Source: Dendrobium chrysotoxum
Taxonomy: Eukaryota; Streptophyta; Magnoliopsida; Asparagales; Orchidaceae
DNA length: 64,000 nt
Direction of reading: 5' to 3'
Assembly (NCBI GenBank): GCA_019925795.1
Contig: CM034298.1
Span: 28,635,556 to 28,699,555, forward strand
This document shows positions 1 to 12,419 of the stretch, piece after piece. The stretch's first letter is position 1, and every line of letters begins with the position of its first letter. Position numbers and translations under genes: made by a program. The notes below the pieces were generated by a model that worked only from the letters and a program-made list of their open reading frames with translations, searched no databases and was not told the origin of the DNA.

Positions 1-3
1 GGT

Positions 4-1958
4 TTGCGCATTGCGGAGGCCGATCTCCGGCCACCATCATCCTCATTAATGCACCATTCTTCTCCTTCTGGATTAGATCATAAGAATTCTAAGTTTAATG
101 ACAACATGACCGCTGTTGGAAATTGCATTAGCTGCGATGCTGAAGACATTCGAAGATGGAAATCTAAAGGTGAACTGGTCATTTCTGATCATGTCTGTTC
201 AAAAATGAACTTGGTCCATCATGTTGAAGGCAAGGGGAAAGGCATTTCTTTTGAGGTGGATTGTAATACTCCTCGGTTTCTAAAATCTCCTGATTTTTCC
301 CATGTCAAATACGGGGATCCTGATGCATCTTCTTCTGGATGGATATCTTTGTTAATAGAATTGGGATTTCAAATGCAATCCCTATCCTTGACAGTAAGTT
401 AAATGCGAAATCCCTGAATTCTATAAATAAAGATATTCTCCCTTCCAAATTGCCTTTAAAATCTTTGAACGGATCCGTTATTGACAAGGACAACATTGCA
501 GATTCTGTGAATGATAAAATGCCTGAGAACACTTCTTCTGTCAGCAATGAGATTAATCCGTGGAGGAAATCACAGCATATTAAACTAAATTTCAATAATA
601 ACAAGGCGACTCTTACAGATGATGGAAAAGCTGTCAAACTAATAGAATCTACTGAAGTTCTGAATGCCAAAAGGCTTGAATTATCTCTGGTCGCTAAGGT
701 CTTTTGCAGCATTCTTCCTCCTCATGTTGTAGCTGGGGAATTAAGAAGATAATGGTCTCCCTTCGGTCAGTTCCATTTTACATCCTTAGGAAAGGGATGG
801 TATTTGTGTTCTTTCAAATCATTTGAAAGCATGGAAGGAGTCTTATCGGGTGGCCCTTGGTTTGTAAATAACCACATAGTGGGTATGGAGAGGTGGTCAC
901 CTGATTTTTCCCAAGACTCTATGAAAGGTCTTACTTATCCCATTTGGATCAGAATGCCCCATTTTCCTCTGCAGTGTTGGGACGAAGAGAATGTGGCTTA
1001 AATTGCCTCCATGGTTGGAGTCCCCTTGATTTTGGATGGGAATATGTTCCATTGGGGGAGGAGAGAGTTTGCAAGAGTCTGTGTTCGGGTTGACCTTGGT
1101 AAACCTCTTCCCTTAGGTGTTTGGGTGGAAGGAATAGCGGGTAGATTTTTTCAAAAGGTGGAGTATGAAAGAATTTCATCTTTTTGCTATGAATGTGGCA
1201 TGTTGGGGCATGATAGAAGTGGTTGCAATAACAAAATTAAGGAGTCCAAGATCATTGAGAAATCTTCATTTAGACAAAATGAAAATGATCCTTCAAAGTC
1301 AAAGCAGGAGTTGCATGTTAATGAAGCATACGGCCCTTGGATACATGTAAACTATCGAAAAAACAATAAATCTTTCAGTGATAGGAAGATTATGAGACCA
1401 GTACAATTCAGCAATTCTAATCCCACTGTTTTACCAGATGCTCCTTTAATCAAAGAGAAGAAGACAATTAACAATTCAGGTGAGGTGGACAAGAAGAATC
1501 AAAGCTCTCTTGAAGAGGGGGAAATACTTCAAACTGGAATTATTGGGTTGAAATCTGTAGATTAGCTTGATAGCATCCTGGTTGATAGCCTGCTGAAAGA
1601 TCAGGTTGCAGTCAAGGTTTTAGTCCCCTCACAGATTCCTAATTCTATTATTGTAGCCAATAAATTTCAATCTTTAAGTGATAATTTGGAAGAAACTTTG
1701 GATACACAAACTATCACCACAATTCCTGTGACTGAAATCGAAAGTGAAGCCATAAATAATGCTAGTAAGGAAATTACTACAAAGGTTTAAATTGGTAGCA
1801 ACAAAGTGGCTGTGAAAAAGAAATTTGAATTTACTAATGATTCAGCTAAAATCAAGCTTGCCAAGGAATTGAGGTCTCTCGGTCCGGTTAAAGGGCTTCC
1901 CAAGAAAGAGGTTTGGAGGGAAATGTTAAAACTAGAAGTGGGGGTGTTTCCCCCTTAG
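4..1958 (+). pseudogene. LINE-1 ORF1 (gag-like, DUF4283 + CCHC), frameshifted
   Basis: ORF1 of the LINE encodes the RNA-binding protein that forms the ribonucleoprotein with the element's RNA. The reading frame moves between segments near positions 340 and 750 and meets stops near 1001 and 1565, so it is degenerate. The DUF4283-like region runs from about 690 to 1130 (GPWFVNNHIVGMERW, then LGVWVEG). A zinc knuckle CYECGMLGHDRSGC (CX2CX4HX4C) lies at about 1186-1227. A charged, Ser/Lys-rich tail follows and ends at TAG 1956-1958, eight bases before the ORF2 ATG. Domain order and spacing match plant L1 ORF1 proteins. The true N-terminus may lie outside the window. Confidence 0.85.
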
Positions 1959-1965
1959 TTGAATA

Positions 1966-4900
1966 ATGGAATCTGTTGCTTTTTGGAATTGCAGAGGGGC
2001 CAATAAGAAAGAGGCCTTTCTCTATTTGAAAGAGTTTATTAAAGATCATAATGTTTTTTTTTGTTGGCTTGGTTGAGACCAAGATTTCTTTATTAGACAA
2101 AACAATGTTTCATAATCTGGTTGGCAATGATTGGGATTTTTTTATCTTCCCATCGGCTGGTCAGTCTTGTGGCATCTTAATCATGTGGAGAGCTGATATG
2201 GCTGACTTTTCTATTTTAAAAGCTTCAGATCAATGTGTTATTGGCGATCTTGAAGTTTTCAATAAAGGTACATGGATGATATCTACTGTTTATGGCAGTA
2301 AGGAGGTAACTAAGAGGAAGCTTTTGTGGAACTATCTTAGTGAAGTTTCTCATAGGAAACTACCTTCTGTTATTGGGGGAGATTTTAATTGTATTTTATC
2401 TCAAGGAGACAAAAGGGGAGGCAAGAGATTTGTTTTTTCTCAAGGGTCCAAAGACATGATTGAATTCAAGAATCTATATGATTTCCATGACATTAGGGTG
2501 GTTGGTCCAATTTTCACTTGGTGTAACAACAAAAGCGGTGGAGGGAGGATTTTGGAAAGATTAGATAGATGCCTCCTAAATACTTTTGCTTTGTGCAAGA
2601 TTCATATGGCGGTGGAGAGGCATATTTCTCGTATTGCATCTGATCATTGTTCTATCATTTTGAAAATTTTTATTCTCCCATCAAAATTAAGAGCTCTCTA
2701 AAGTTTGAAGACGTTTGGACCTCTTTTCATGCTTCTGCAGGTATTATAAAAAATGTTTGGAGGAAATCCTTCAAAGGTGATGATATGCAGATTTTAAACG
2801 AAAAATGTAAGAACTCATTGAAGGATTTGTTTTATTGGAGCAAAGGCAAATTGAAGGATTTCATGTCACTGAAAGAAAGTTTAAAGAAAGATATTTTACA
2901 GCTCCAAGAAGAGGAAGCTAGTAGCGGCTGGCTTGATGATGACAAACTGTTTCTCTTACGGAAGAAGGTGGGTGAGCTCAACGTTCACCTAGCTAGACTT
3001 AATACATGGTGGAAACAAAGAGCTAAAGATAAATCGATGGAGGAAGGGATGCCAATTCCAAATTTTTCCATGCCTTCGCAAATGCAAGAAAGAACTCCAA
3101 CTGGGTCAAACGTATCAAGAGGCCTGATCGGGTTATGGTTGATAGTCCGAGTGATATTGAGGAAGTCTTACTTGATTATTTCCAGATTAAATGGGGGGAG
3201 AGAGAATATTCTTTACTCAATTGGCCGGCTCCTTGGAAGGTTTTGGAGGAAGAAGACAACAGAAGATTAGAAGCAGATTTTTCTAATTTGGAAATTCTTC
3301 ATGTCATTAAAAGTTTGGGTGAGAACATATCGCCTGGTAGTGATGGAATAACTTATTCCTTCTTCAAAACTTATTGGAACATTGTTGGTGAAGACGTTTG
3401 TAAAGCTTTGCTTCCTCTCCTCGGGTAAATTGTGTGATGATTGGAAAGAGACTTTAGTTGTTCTTATTCCAAAGGTCCAAGATCCGGTTTCTCCTACAGG
3501 TTACATGCCAATCAGCCTTTGTAATTCTATATATAAGATAGCAGCCAAAATTCTTGTAAATAGATTGCTCTTGGTGATTAATAAGGTTATATCAGATGAG
3601 CAAGTTGCATTTGTAAAAGGTAGATGTATTTCTGATCATATACTCTTGGCCCAAGAGGTTTGCAACAAAATCAGATTCTCTAATTCCAAAGAAGGCTTTT
3701 TGTCAATCAAGATTGATATGGAGCAAGCTTTTGATAGCATGTGTTGGGCTACCTTGGAGCAAATGCTGTCGGTACTGGGTTTCCCAAATAAAATCTCGGC
3801 TCTAGTGATAGAATGTGTCAGATATCCTGTTTTCTCTATCATCATCAATGGAAACAATTCTAGATGGATCAAAGGATGTTGTGGATTTCGGCAAGGTTGC
3901 CCAATCTCTCCCTACTTATTTATTCTTACCTCTCAACTACTGTCCAACTCATTCTTGGAAAAAGGGATCGGTATTGGCATTAAGGTCTCTAGTAAAGCTA
4001 AGAAGATTTCTCATCTTTTGTATGCCGATGACATACTTCTTTTCTCCAATGCTAAGGTGGAAAGCATCAAATTGTTGAAAAGGTTAATTCTTAATTACTG
4101 TAATTGGACCGAGCAAAAGGTGAATTATCTCAAATCCTCTATTCTTATGGGTAAGAGTATTGGGAGAAGGAAGAAAAACCAAATCTCCAAATTGCTTAAC
4201 ATTAAAATTGTTGAGGAAATGGATTACTTGGGCATTAAACTTATTTTGAGAAGGTTGAAGAAATCTAATTTCCAATCCCTTTTAGATAAAGCTTCAAAGA
4301 AACTTAATGCTTGGGGGAATAGATTCATATCTATGGCTGGAAGAATTACCTTAATCAAGTCGGTGTTTCTTTCTTTACCTCTATTCACCTCCTCTCATTC
4401 CTTGGTTCCATTGAGTATCTTGTATGAGTTTGACAAGAATTGTAGAAATTTTATTTGGAATAAAAATGATGGAGCTCATGGCCTCCATTTTGTGGCCTGG
4501 GAGTTCATGTGCAAACCAAAGAATTATGGTGGCTTAGGCATTTTTTTTGCTGTCTCTAGAGTGGGCCCTCTTAGAGCTAGATTTGCTTCGAATTTTTTGG
4601 ATATTTCTAATTCTTTGCTCAACAAAGTCTTGGTAGCTAAATATGGTAGGAACTGGTGGGTTAACAATGGGATCAGGAGGCCTTCTTCTACCTAGAAAAT
4701 TATCATGGATAGTTGGAATAACCTCAAGGGAGTACTTAGATGGAGTATTGCTTCCAGTTCTATGATTGATATAAGGAAAGATGTTTGGATCCTTGATAAG
4801 AGTCTCGAAATATGGCCAATATTTGTCACCTATTGGGAGGAGGAGCCTTCTACTCTCAATAATCTCATTTCAAATGGAGCTTGCGACATTCCCAAACTAT

Positions 4901-6059
4901 CCCATCTCTTTGGGGAAGATCTCGTTAATTTGATTTCCCAAGTTCAGATATTGCAAAGCTTGGAAGAAGATAAGTTGAACCTCATTTCAAGGCTATCTGG
5001 TAAAACTATCCCAGGCCTTTGTTCGCAAGGAATTTCAATTTTTTTATGCAGGATGAAGCAGAAAAATGGTTCTTCAAGATAAAGCTCAACCCTCGAGTAG
5101 AACTTTTCATTTGGAGGCTTTCTATGAATGCTATTCCTACCAGTGATTTCCTGTTTCATAGAAGGCTGTCTTCTAACAATCATTGTCCTAGATGCTGTAT
5201 TGGAGTAGAAAATATTGATCATTGTGCTGCTACTTGCACGAAGCTGAAACAGATCATTCAAGTGTTGATTTCTTGGGGATTTCTGCTTCCAGAATTCAAT
5301 TCCTTTGCTAATTATATGAAGAGGCTCAAGCTAATCTCAGTCAAGAATTTATTCATGGTGCAAATGTATTTTGTTTTGGTTTTCCATTCTTGAAATACTA
5401 GGAACTCCATCAAGCATGGCAGCGGGAATGAATCTGCCTCAGTTACTGCTGCTAAAGTCATTAGTTACATGGCTACCTTGCGAAAGGACAAGATTATCTT
5501 TGATAACTTGGGCAACTGGGATATCAATCAGTCACCTAGGCTGTCTAAACTTTGGCATCCCCCTCCACCAAATTGGTTGAAGATTAATATTGATGGCTCC
5601 GTTAAAAACTCTTACAAAGCTGGCGTAGGAGGAATAATCAGTGATTGGAAAGGGAGGTTTTTAATGGCTTTTGGTGATGGATATGTTGAATGGGACATTG
5701 CTCACGTCGAGCTATTGGCTTTTAAATCTTTAAGGAAGTTTTTACAAGATTGGATGCTTGAAGTTAATGGCATCATCACTGAAGGGGATAATCTCATTGT
5801 CATCAAATTTCTCCACAATTTGTACAGCAAACCGAATAAGAATTTGGAAGAGCTAGCTGGTGAAGATCTTTTATTCATGAAGGATTTAAATAAGATTTTA
5901 TTCAAGTTTGTGAATAGAAATTGTAACAAGTTAGCTAATTATTATGCTAACTTAGCTTGTGAGTATGATTTCTTTTGGGAAGATATTAGTGATAATAATA
6001 TTCCTCCTTCCTTTGTTCTTTTGTTGAAGGAGGAATGTGATAGATTGTCTATGTTATAG
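1966..6059 (+). pseudogene. LINE-1 ORF2 (endonuclease, reverse transcriptase, RNase H), broken
   Basis: ORF2 nicks target DNA and primes reverse transcription there. The ATG at 1966 starts MESVAFWNCRGANKK, the usual N-terminus of the APE-like endonuclease. Endonuclease motifs follow: GLVETKI, GDFNCIL, RLDRCLL and SDHCSI (to about 2655). The reverse transcriptase runs from about 3290 to 4400, with KIDMEQAFDS, FRQGCPISPYLF and YADD (4021-4032). A zf-RVT-like region lies at about 5110-5240. RNase H begins near 5575 (KINIDGS) with HVEL and EGDN; the last acidic position appears changed to Asn (KLANYYA where family members usually show KLAD). A frameshift sits in a T-run near 2050, with further breaks near 2700, 3230, 3400, 4695, 5080 and 5390. 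Confidence 0.9.
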
Positions 6060-6119
6060 TAGCTTGTAACTAGGTCTTTCTTTCCATTTTAATGCTATTG
6101 GCATTTCTTCAAAAAAAAA

Positions 6120-7744
6120 CTTACGTAAACCATAATTTCTATGCATGAATATCAATGACACGTAGTCTAGTCCTTAGTGTTGAATGTGTCCTAATTGAGT
6201 GGTCTAGTAAAGATATCAACCAATTTATTTTTATTAGCCATGATCTCTAATGAAATGAAGTCTAATATCAATGTGCTTAGTGTTAGATTATTGGATTGGA
6301 TTTTTTGAGATACAGATTGCACTAGTATTATAACATATAACAGGGATAGTTCCTATAGAAAGTCCAAGGTCAATAATTTTTTGCTTTACCCATAGGATTT
6401 AGGAAACATAAACTCCTACAATGTTGTATGTTTCTTTAGTGGTGAACTGAGCTAGAGAGTTCTATTTTCCACTAGACCAATAAATTAATAATTATTATAT
6501 GAATTAATAAGTTCCAAAAATGTTTTTCCTATCTACTCTACTCCCACCAAAATCTGAATCTGAATATCTTGCAATTTTAAAAGTGGTGATATATCTAGGA
6601 TACGAGATGTGAAAATTTTAGGTGCCTATAAGATATCTAAGAATTTTATTTATAATAGCTATATGGGATTCTTTTGGGTCAGCATAAATCTAGCATAAAG
6701 ATAAACACTAAACATAATATCTGGTCGGCTAGTAGTCAAATAAAAAAGTGATCCTATTATTCTCCTAAAGTTCTTTAGATCCACTAATATTCTATCTATA
6801 TTTTAATCAAGATGGATGGCTGAGCTCATTAGTTTATTTATACTTGTAGAACCTTTTAAATTTTTTTTTTAGAATCTCCTTAATATTAGTCTTACTAGGG
6901 AAGGTACCATCCTCTCTATTATTTACACTAAATCCTAAAAATAAGTTAGCTCTCCAATCATTCTCAATTCAAATTCCCTACTCATAGTATCTAAAAATTC
7001 ATTACAAAGTTTTTCATTGGTAGAACCAAAAAAGTATGTCATCAACATGGACTTGAACTATGAGTATATCATCTCCTATTTTCTTAAGAAATAAGGTGGT
7101 TTCTAAACTATCCTTAATAAATGATTTATCTTAGAGAAAGGCGCTAAGTGTCTCATACCATACCTAGGTGTCTCTACAGTATCCTATTCTATCTTAGCTA
7201 TACCATTCTACTACGGGGTATTAGTTGAAGAAAAATTATGATCAATTATAGATTCTTTGCAAAATAATTAAAACATTTCATTCTCAAATTCTCCTCCATG
7301 ATCACTATGAATGGTAAATATCAAACAACCTAACTTCCTCTTAATCTGATTGGAGAATATTTAAACACATAAAATGACTCACTTTTATGTGCTAAGAATC
7401 TTGCCCAAGTGAATCTGGAGTAGTTATCTACTATCACAAATCCAAAACTCTTACCCCCTAAACTAGTAGTACCAACAGGCTAAAACAAATCCATGTATAG
7501 AATTTTTAGTGGTCTAGCTGTAGTGATATCCTAATAGAATAGAATGATGACCAAGTTTACATTCCTAACTGATCGGCATCATATAGATGATCATTAGTGA
7601 AATCTTACTTGAGAATGCCTCCAACTAAACCCTATTGGGTGATCTTCCTAAGGGTTATCATACTCGCATGACATAGCTTAGATTCATCCAAAGTAGTTTT
7701 CAAAATGTAGATATCATTAGAAGTATCAATATATGACAAATTAA

Positions 7745-7782
<38 letters not shown>

Positions 7783-8087
7783 AATTCTTTTACCTTCCAA
7801 AATGTTTTACCATTTAAGTTAACAAGGCAATATTTAGAAAGAAATTTATAACCAAATCCTTTATGCTATAATTGAATTGAACTAAGTTGATCATACTTGA
7901 ATCCTTCTAATAAAAGTACATTTTCAATAAAAAAAACTAATGAGTTTTCCAATCATACCTGAACCAACCACATTCCTAGTTATTTTATCACCCAAAGTTA
8001 CCTTGCCTCTACTCATGGCCTCTAGCATCATGAACTATATTAGATCTCCCATCATATGCCTTAAAAATTGTTGTCTAGGGACCACAT
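6120..8087 (-). pseudogene. S0 pol remnant (protease, integrase, RT, RNase H)
   Basis: Decayed copia pol. On the minus strand the start aligns with the ATG that follows the gag-pol junction at 8085-8087. The integrase HSDHGGEF-like motif is recognisable near 7290-7310 (the plus strand reads catgatcactatgaat). An RT motif of the VDD type is near 7040-7060, and the RNase H end lies close to 6200-6300. No long open frame survives. The protein once processed the polyprotein, integrated cDNA and reverse-transcribed the RNA. An AT microsatellite (7746-7778) interrupts the integrase region. Confidence 0.75.
7746..7778. repeat. (TA)n microsatellite
   Basis: Uninterrupted TA dinucleotides, about 16 repeats, inside the decayed S0 pol. 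Confidence 0.95.
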
Positions 8088-8109
8088 GTTCTCACTTGAC
8101 TTCTTTTGA

Positions 8110-9398
8110 GAGAATCTCTACAAAGTTTAACAGAGGTTACATTTAGAACCCAAGTGAGTTTGTGTTCCACCTTATGCTTTTTAAAATTAATGCTATACAT
8201 GCTATACTATGATGAACCTTTAGGCCTCCAAACTATATATGTTCAATGATATATAGTGCAAGTGAAAGCTATATAACCAAGCATGTCATAAGAGTAGCAC
8301 CTAACCTCTAGAAATGGTTTCACTAATATATATAGGGAAAAGTGCCTCTTTTTAGGGATATGTGATGCAAACTATATACTAAGCTGTGGCTGTGTATGAA
8401 TAGGCCTGAGTGTTATGTTAAAGTTCACTTATTCTCTTAATGAAGTGTACATTTACACATTTCTCAACAACTTATTCTGATAATAGTTAAAGATCATCAC
8501 TATATAGAATTACTACAAGTATCTCTAGTCCATTGAATGTTGTTCCAAACTTTGTTGAATTTACCTATTTGCCTTTTCCTCTATCATGGTATCACTTTTG
8601 GTTTCTCTTCTTGAGGCTTTTAAATTATCGAGTCATCAAAGATATATCGTCTTTCTCAAAAGTTCTTGTGTTATTGCTATCAGTGTCAACAACTTTAAGC
8701 TCCACAATTTTCTCCAACCTCTTATCACCTGCATCCAAAAGTCATTGGCTCTTATTTTTCTTGTAAGTAATGAAAGAGCCCAATTTGTTATCAATAGAGT
8801 ATACATTCAAATATTTGGAGTCATAAGTTATAGTGACTTTATCATCAAAATAATCAGGCAAATAATATAAAATCTTATTAACTTTTTTATAGTTATATAA
8901 TGCCATTCTTAAAGCATGTAAAGATGTCACTTTCTTGGTTAAACTAGTGTATATGTCAGACGTAGTTTTGCTAGGTTTCATGCAAAAGAGTTTGTAGTTA
9001 TGTAATAATAAATTTAGATGGGATTGCTTCATATCATTTGCACCTTCATAAGATACAAATCATATCGCATATCTCTTCCTAGTAGTGTGAGGAAAAATAT
9101 GTATGTAATCCTCAAATTTTAATGAACAATAAAAAAAATTCAAACTTTTTTGCATTTAGTTGTGCATAATTCCTTTCTTCCATACTCTATTAAGTAAAAT
9201 TGATTTTTATTTTATCACCATTTGTAATATGAGATGGAATAGAATAATTTACTTGTACATATGCCACATCTGATAGTCAATTGATTACAAGAAAGCAGAC
9301 ATACAAATTTTTTAGAGATTAAATAGAATATTATCAAACAATATTGGACACATTATTAAATAACCCTTTGAGGTATTTCTATTCCCAAAGTGTGCCAT
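8110..9398 (-). pseudogene. S0 gag remnant
   Basis: The minus-strand ATG at 9396-9398 begins MAHFGNRNT, matching the gag start of B (MANYNNRNT) and C (MAQFGNRNT). The best-preserved part is 8742-9032, which contains SHLNLLLHNYKLFCMKPS and VNKILYYLPDYFDDK, the copia gag core (UBN2-like) shared with the other elements. The CCHC knuckle seen in C is not recognisable here. Many stops. Gag would form the virus-like particle in the cytoplasm. Confidence 0.75.
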
Positions 9399-9441
9399 GG
9401 ATATTTTCTCTAAGTTTTTAAACCATAAATTAGAGAACCTG

Positions 9442-9453
9442 GCTCTGATACTA
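9442..9453 (-). other. Primer binding site of S0
   Basis: The minus strand reads TAGTATCAGAGC, one mismatch from TGGTATCAGAGC, the PBS of B and C (initiator Met-tRNA type). Two bases separate it from the LTR, as in the other copies. Confidence 0.85.
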
Positions 9454-10188
9454 ATTAAAAGTTTAATTTATGGTTGTTAAATCACCTGAACTACAAAAGA
9501 ATAGTAAGATGTGGGTGAATGGGTATTTTAAAAATTTTCTTTCAAAAATATCTTTTTAAATTGAAAACCAAATTCTTTTGGTAAAATTTTAAAAATAGAT
9601 TTTCTTAAGCAGAAGAGAATAATAAGAAAAGTAAATATAAATTTATTTAAATTTTTTATTATTTTCCTTTTGTAAAATAGGTTAAATCCAAAATAATATC
9701 AGATCATGCGTATTACAAGAATATGAATGCTCAACTTAGATTTCCAGGAAATTAAAAGTGCAAGAATGTAAAATGCAAAAAAAAAATAAATGGCTAAAAA
9801 ATAAGAATAAACATACCAGATATTTATAGTAGTTTGATCAACCTTGACCTACGTCCACTCCCTGAAATCCTCCTCTAAAGGTATTACACGAAATTTTTTA
9901 GTGTCTCACCTTTTACTATTACAAAAAGGTGGAGAAACCCTTACAATAATCTCTTCTTATAACCTAGTGTGGCAGAGTAGCTGCATGCCTTACACTAAGG
10001 GTGCAGCGACGTAGCTGAGTCCCTTTCACCAACGGAGCAACAGAGTTGTCGAATCCCTTTCCCCAACAGTATGGTAGAGTTACTGGTGGACCTTTGACTC
10101 CAAGAGGTTCTTCCCAGAGTTTCCCTTAAGTAAAGCCTGGACCCGTGGAGGAAGAATATAGATATTTTTTCGGGCAATTGTGTATAGA

Positions 10189-10235
10189 CTCTCTCTCTCT
10201 CTCTTTCTCTCTCTCACTCTCTCTCTCTCTCTCTC
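10189..10235. repeat. (CT)n tract in the S0 LTR leader
   Basis: CT dinucleotides with two interruptions. On the sense strand of S0 this is a GA-rich tract, and equivalent GAGAGA tracts lie between the TATA box and the leader repeats in the LTRs of A and B. Confidence 0.9.
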
Positions 10236-10431
10236 AAACTCCCTTGATTCCACATGGCTATTCTCCCTTTCTCCCCACAACACCTTTCCCTCTCCTTCCT
10301 AAAGATATCTTTTTACACGTTCCCTTGCAAGAGACTCAACAACCTTGACTACCAAGGACTCTCTCAAACAAAAAAAGAGATATTCAAATAATAGTACTAA
10401 TAAAAACATAAATTTTAATTTATCCATCTTT

Positions 10432-10652
10432 ATTCATATAGTAAGATCTATAGGTAGAGGTAGACCTAAAAAGACTTGGTTAGAAAATATCAGAAATGAT
10501 CTTTCTTTATTAGATTTAAATGAGAATTTGACTTTTAACAGGACACAATGGAGAAAAAGGATTCATGTAGCCGACCCCACATAGTGGGATAAAGGCCTGA
10601 TGTTGTTGTTGTTATTGTTGTTGTTGTTGTATTCATATAGTAGGATCTATAG
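10432..10652. repeat. 22-bp target-site duplication of the RTE insertion
   Basis: Copies at 10432-10453 and 10631-10652 (each begins ATTCATATAGTA and ends GATCTATAG) differ at one base of 22. They flank the RTE fragment exactly, so insertion was by target-primed reverse transcription into the S0 LTR. Confidence 0.9.
10454..10630 (+). mobile_element. 5'-truncated RTE-type LINE tail with (TTG)n end
   Basis: Encodes only the last about 43 residues of an RTE-clade ORF: RGRPKKTWLENIRNDL, then RTQWRKRIHVADPT and TAG at 10582-10584. This C-terminus is characteristic of plant RTE LINEs. It is followed by GGGATAAAGGC and a TTG microsatellite ending at 10630, the usual RTE 3' end (no poly-A). The fragment lies within the S0 LTR and is exactly bounded by a direct duplication. 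Confidence 0.9.
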
Positions 10653-11461
10653 AGTGTATAGTATGATTAGTTAAATTCTCCCTTTTAGTACTTTATAATG
10701 AATAATGGTCTATATAATAAGTTCTAAATTTTTTCATTGATCATCCAGTAGGATCTCATAGTTATATAGTACGATTAGTTTAATTGAATCATAGTTCATA
10801 TAGGGCAAACTTTTAGATGACCAAAAATCAGCTTTGTTGATTGTCCAGTATGATTTGAATTTTAGCATATTATCTTATTATTTAATCAAGCTTGATTTAA
10901 TTTATTAATTTCATGGATAAATTTAAGAAAGATTTTTAATTATCATATAGTATGAATAAGTTTTTACAATACAAATAGAATAATTTACAAAATTCAAAAT
11001 GTTGTCAAAATTTGATTGGTCTTGGGGTTTTCTAATTTTAACTAATTGTCTTGTTTGATTCAATTTATGTAGTACTATTATTTCAAAGTTTATTCACTTA
11101 ATTTAAATATTTTAATTATTTTCTGATCACACATACCATGCATTACCATCCAGATTATACAGTATGATATTTTAAAAAATTAAAACATTTCATTCCCTCG
11201 TGTGTATGTGCATGATTACTCATGCTAACATACACCTTTCTACATTGATAGACTCACAGGAAATGAATAATATAGACACTTGCATAAATAAATCTATACT
11301 ATCTAATCTTGAGTCCTCATTCTTTGATGGTGCTTCGTTTATGCTGAACCTGAAATTTTTGTACACAAAAAAAATTTGTAATAATAATTATGAGAAAGTA
11401 GATAAAGTTTAATAGTTTTTATTATCAACAAAAATTATTCTCAGGATCCTAAATTACAATA

Positions 11462-12239
11462 TGTTTAACTTGGTTTACCCCGATGCCATTAAACCTTAAA
11501 ACCCTTAATATGAATCATTGAATAAACTCTTCATGAATAAACTTGACTATGACTCAGGACCACTTCCAATAAATTTCAAATACCATCTAGAGTGGACTTA
11601 ACCTAAACCAATCCTTCATCAAGCTAGGTTAACCAAATCAACCTTTAATTACAATGAGTTGGACTCATCCCCAACCCCTAGTCAACTTTGGTTGACCATG
11701 TCACCATGGTGAACCAAACTAAACCTAAAAAATCTAAACATTATATTAATTGTTCTAGTTTTAACCAAGGCACCCAAATCATATATAATTGTCCATTTAG
11801 TCTCAAAGGATCAACCTTAGGTGACCTAGCCCTTAGGCCCACTTTGGAGAGCCAATTGGGCTAACATAATTGAACAAGAGAGGCTTACCATAAGATTTTA
11901 CCTTGGAATTAAATTTGCACTAAACACAAATCCATAAAACATTAGGGCTTGATGTGGTATGGTTTACTAGTGTAGTTTATAAAGGTCAACTAGCAACATA
12001 TTTGAGCCCAATCCATGGTCTAGATAGCTTAAAAAATTTTTAAAATTATATTCTATATTTAGTTTAGAAATTAATTAAAAACCCTAAGATTTGAACTTTT
12101 GGTTTTTATTAATATTTATTTTAAATTTCAAGTGATTGAAGGTAATTTGATCTGTCAATTAATGTACCCTATTTCACTTTCTATAGTTAACCAAGAATTC
12201 TTAATAAATAAATAAATATCAAATTAAAAAGTTCCTGGT
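11462..12239. other. Unassigned AT-rich spacer
   Basis: No ORF or family recognised. It contains several GGTCAACC/GGTTAACC-like words, as does 52000-52400, which may be a shared old repeat, but I cannot align the two. Confidence 0.4.
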
Positions 12240-12419
12240 CCCCTGAGCTCAATGGCTCTCTAGTTGTTAATTTTGGGGCGACTCCATTTTCTACTATTTT
12301 GTGTGATGGTTTTTACTGTAGATTGCAATTTATTTTGTGTTTTGTTCACTTTATGGTTGTTTTGTGTGTTCTCATTTTATTCCTATCCTAAGGCCTATTG
12401 GCCTTAGGTCTTTTTCTTC

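Larger units (their letters stand above)
1..6119 (+). mobile_element. LINE-1: L1-type non-LTR retrotransposon, 5' end outside window
   Basis: A plant L1-type LINE in sense orientation. ORF1 carries a DUF4283-like RNA-binding region and a CCHC knuckle. ORF2 carries, in order, an endonuclease, a reverse transcriptase with YADD at 4021-4032, a zf-RVT-like Cys/His region and a C-terminal RNase H. A short 3' UTR follows the ORF2 stop and ends in a nine-A run at 6111-6119, which I take as the tail. Both ORFs have stops and frameshifts, so the copy is dead. It abuts the 3' part of an antisense Sirevirus (S0), so it probably inserted into that element. Its target duplication cannot be checked because the 5' end is missing. 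Confidence 0.9.
6120..11461 (-). mobile_element. Sirevirus S0 (Ty1/copia), old partial copy
   Basis: On the minus strand, from right to left, this region holds a 1.8-kb LTR, a PBS, gag and pol. The order and spacing match the better-preserved copies A, B and C in this window. Pol stops abruptly at LINE-1, so the 3' non-coding region and 3' LTR lie outside the window or are gone. Stops and indels are dense, which makes it one of the oldest copies here. Family assignment rests on similarity to B in gag (LNILLHDYELF-like segment, YSIDN) and on the PBS. Confidence 0.85.
9456..11461 (-). repeat. S0 5' LTR, with RTE insertion
   Basis: Starts two bases beyond the PBS and aligns along its length with the LTRs of A and D: the GTGAATnGGTATTTTA segment near 9510, the conserved GACCTACGTCCACTCC segment near 9846, leader repeats, a CT-rich tract, and decayed palindrome units such as GTACGATTAG near 10780. 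The right boundary is inferred by alignment with the D LTR. Removing the RTE insertion and its duplication leaves about 1.81 kb, the same as the A and D LTRs. Confidence 0.7.

Noticed and set aside
305..712. Antisense ORF of 135 codons opposite LINE-1 ORF1
   Set aside because: It overlaps real ORF1 coding on the plus strand and has no recognisable domain; a shadow frame.
8533..8870. Plus-strand ORFs of 77-94 codons
   Set aside because: They are antisense to the decayed S0 gag, whose minus-strand translation matches gag of B and C.
10345..10584. A 79-codon ORF taken as a small gene
   Set aside because: The N-terminal half is LTR sequence and the C-terminal half is the RTE tail; it is a chance fusion at the insertion point.
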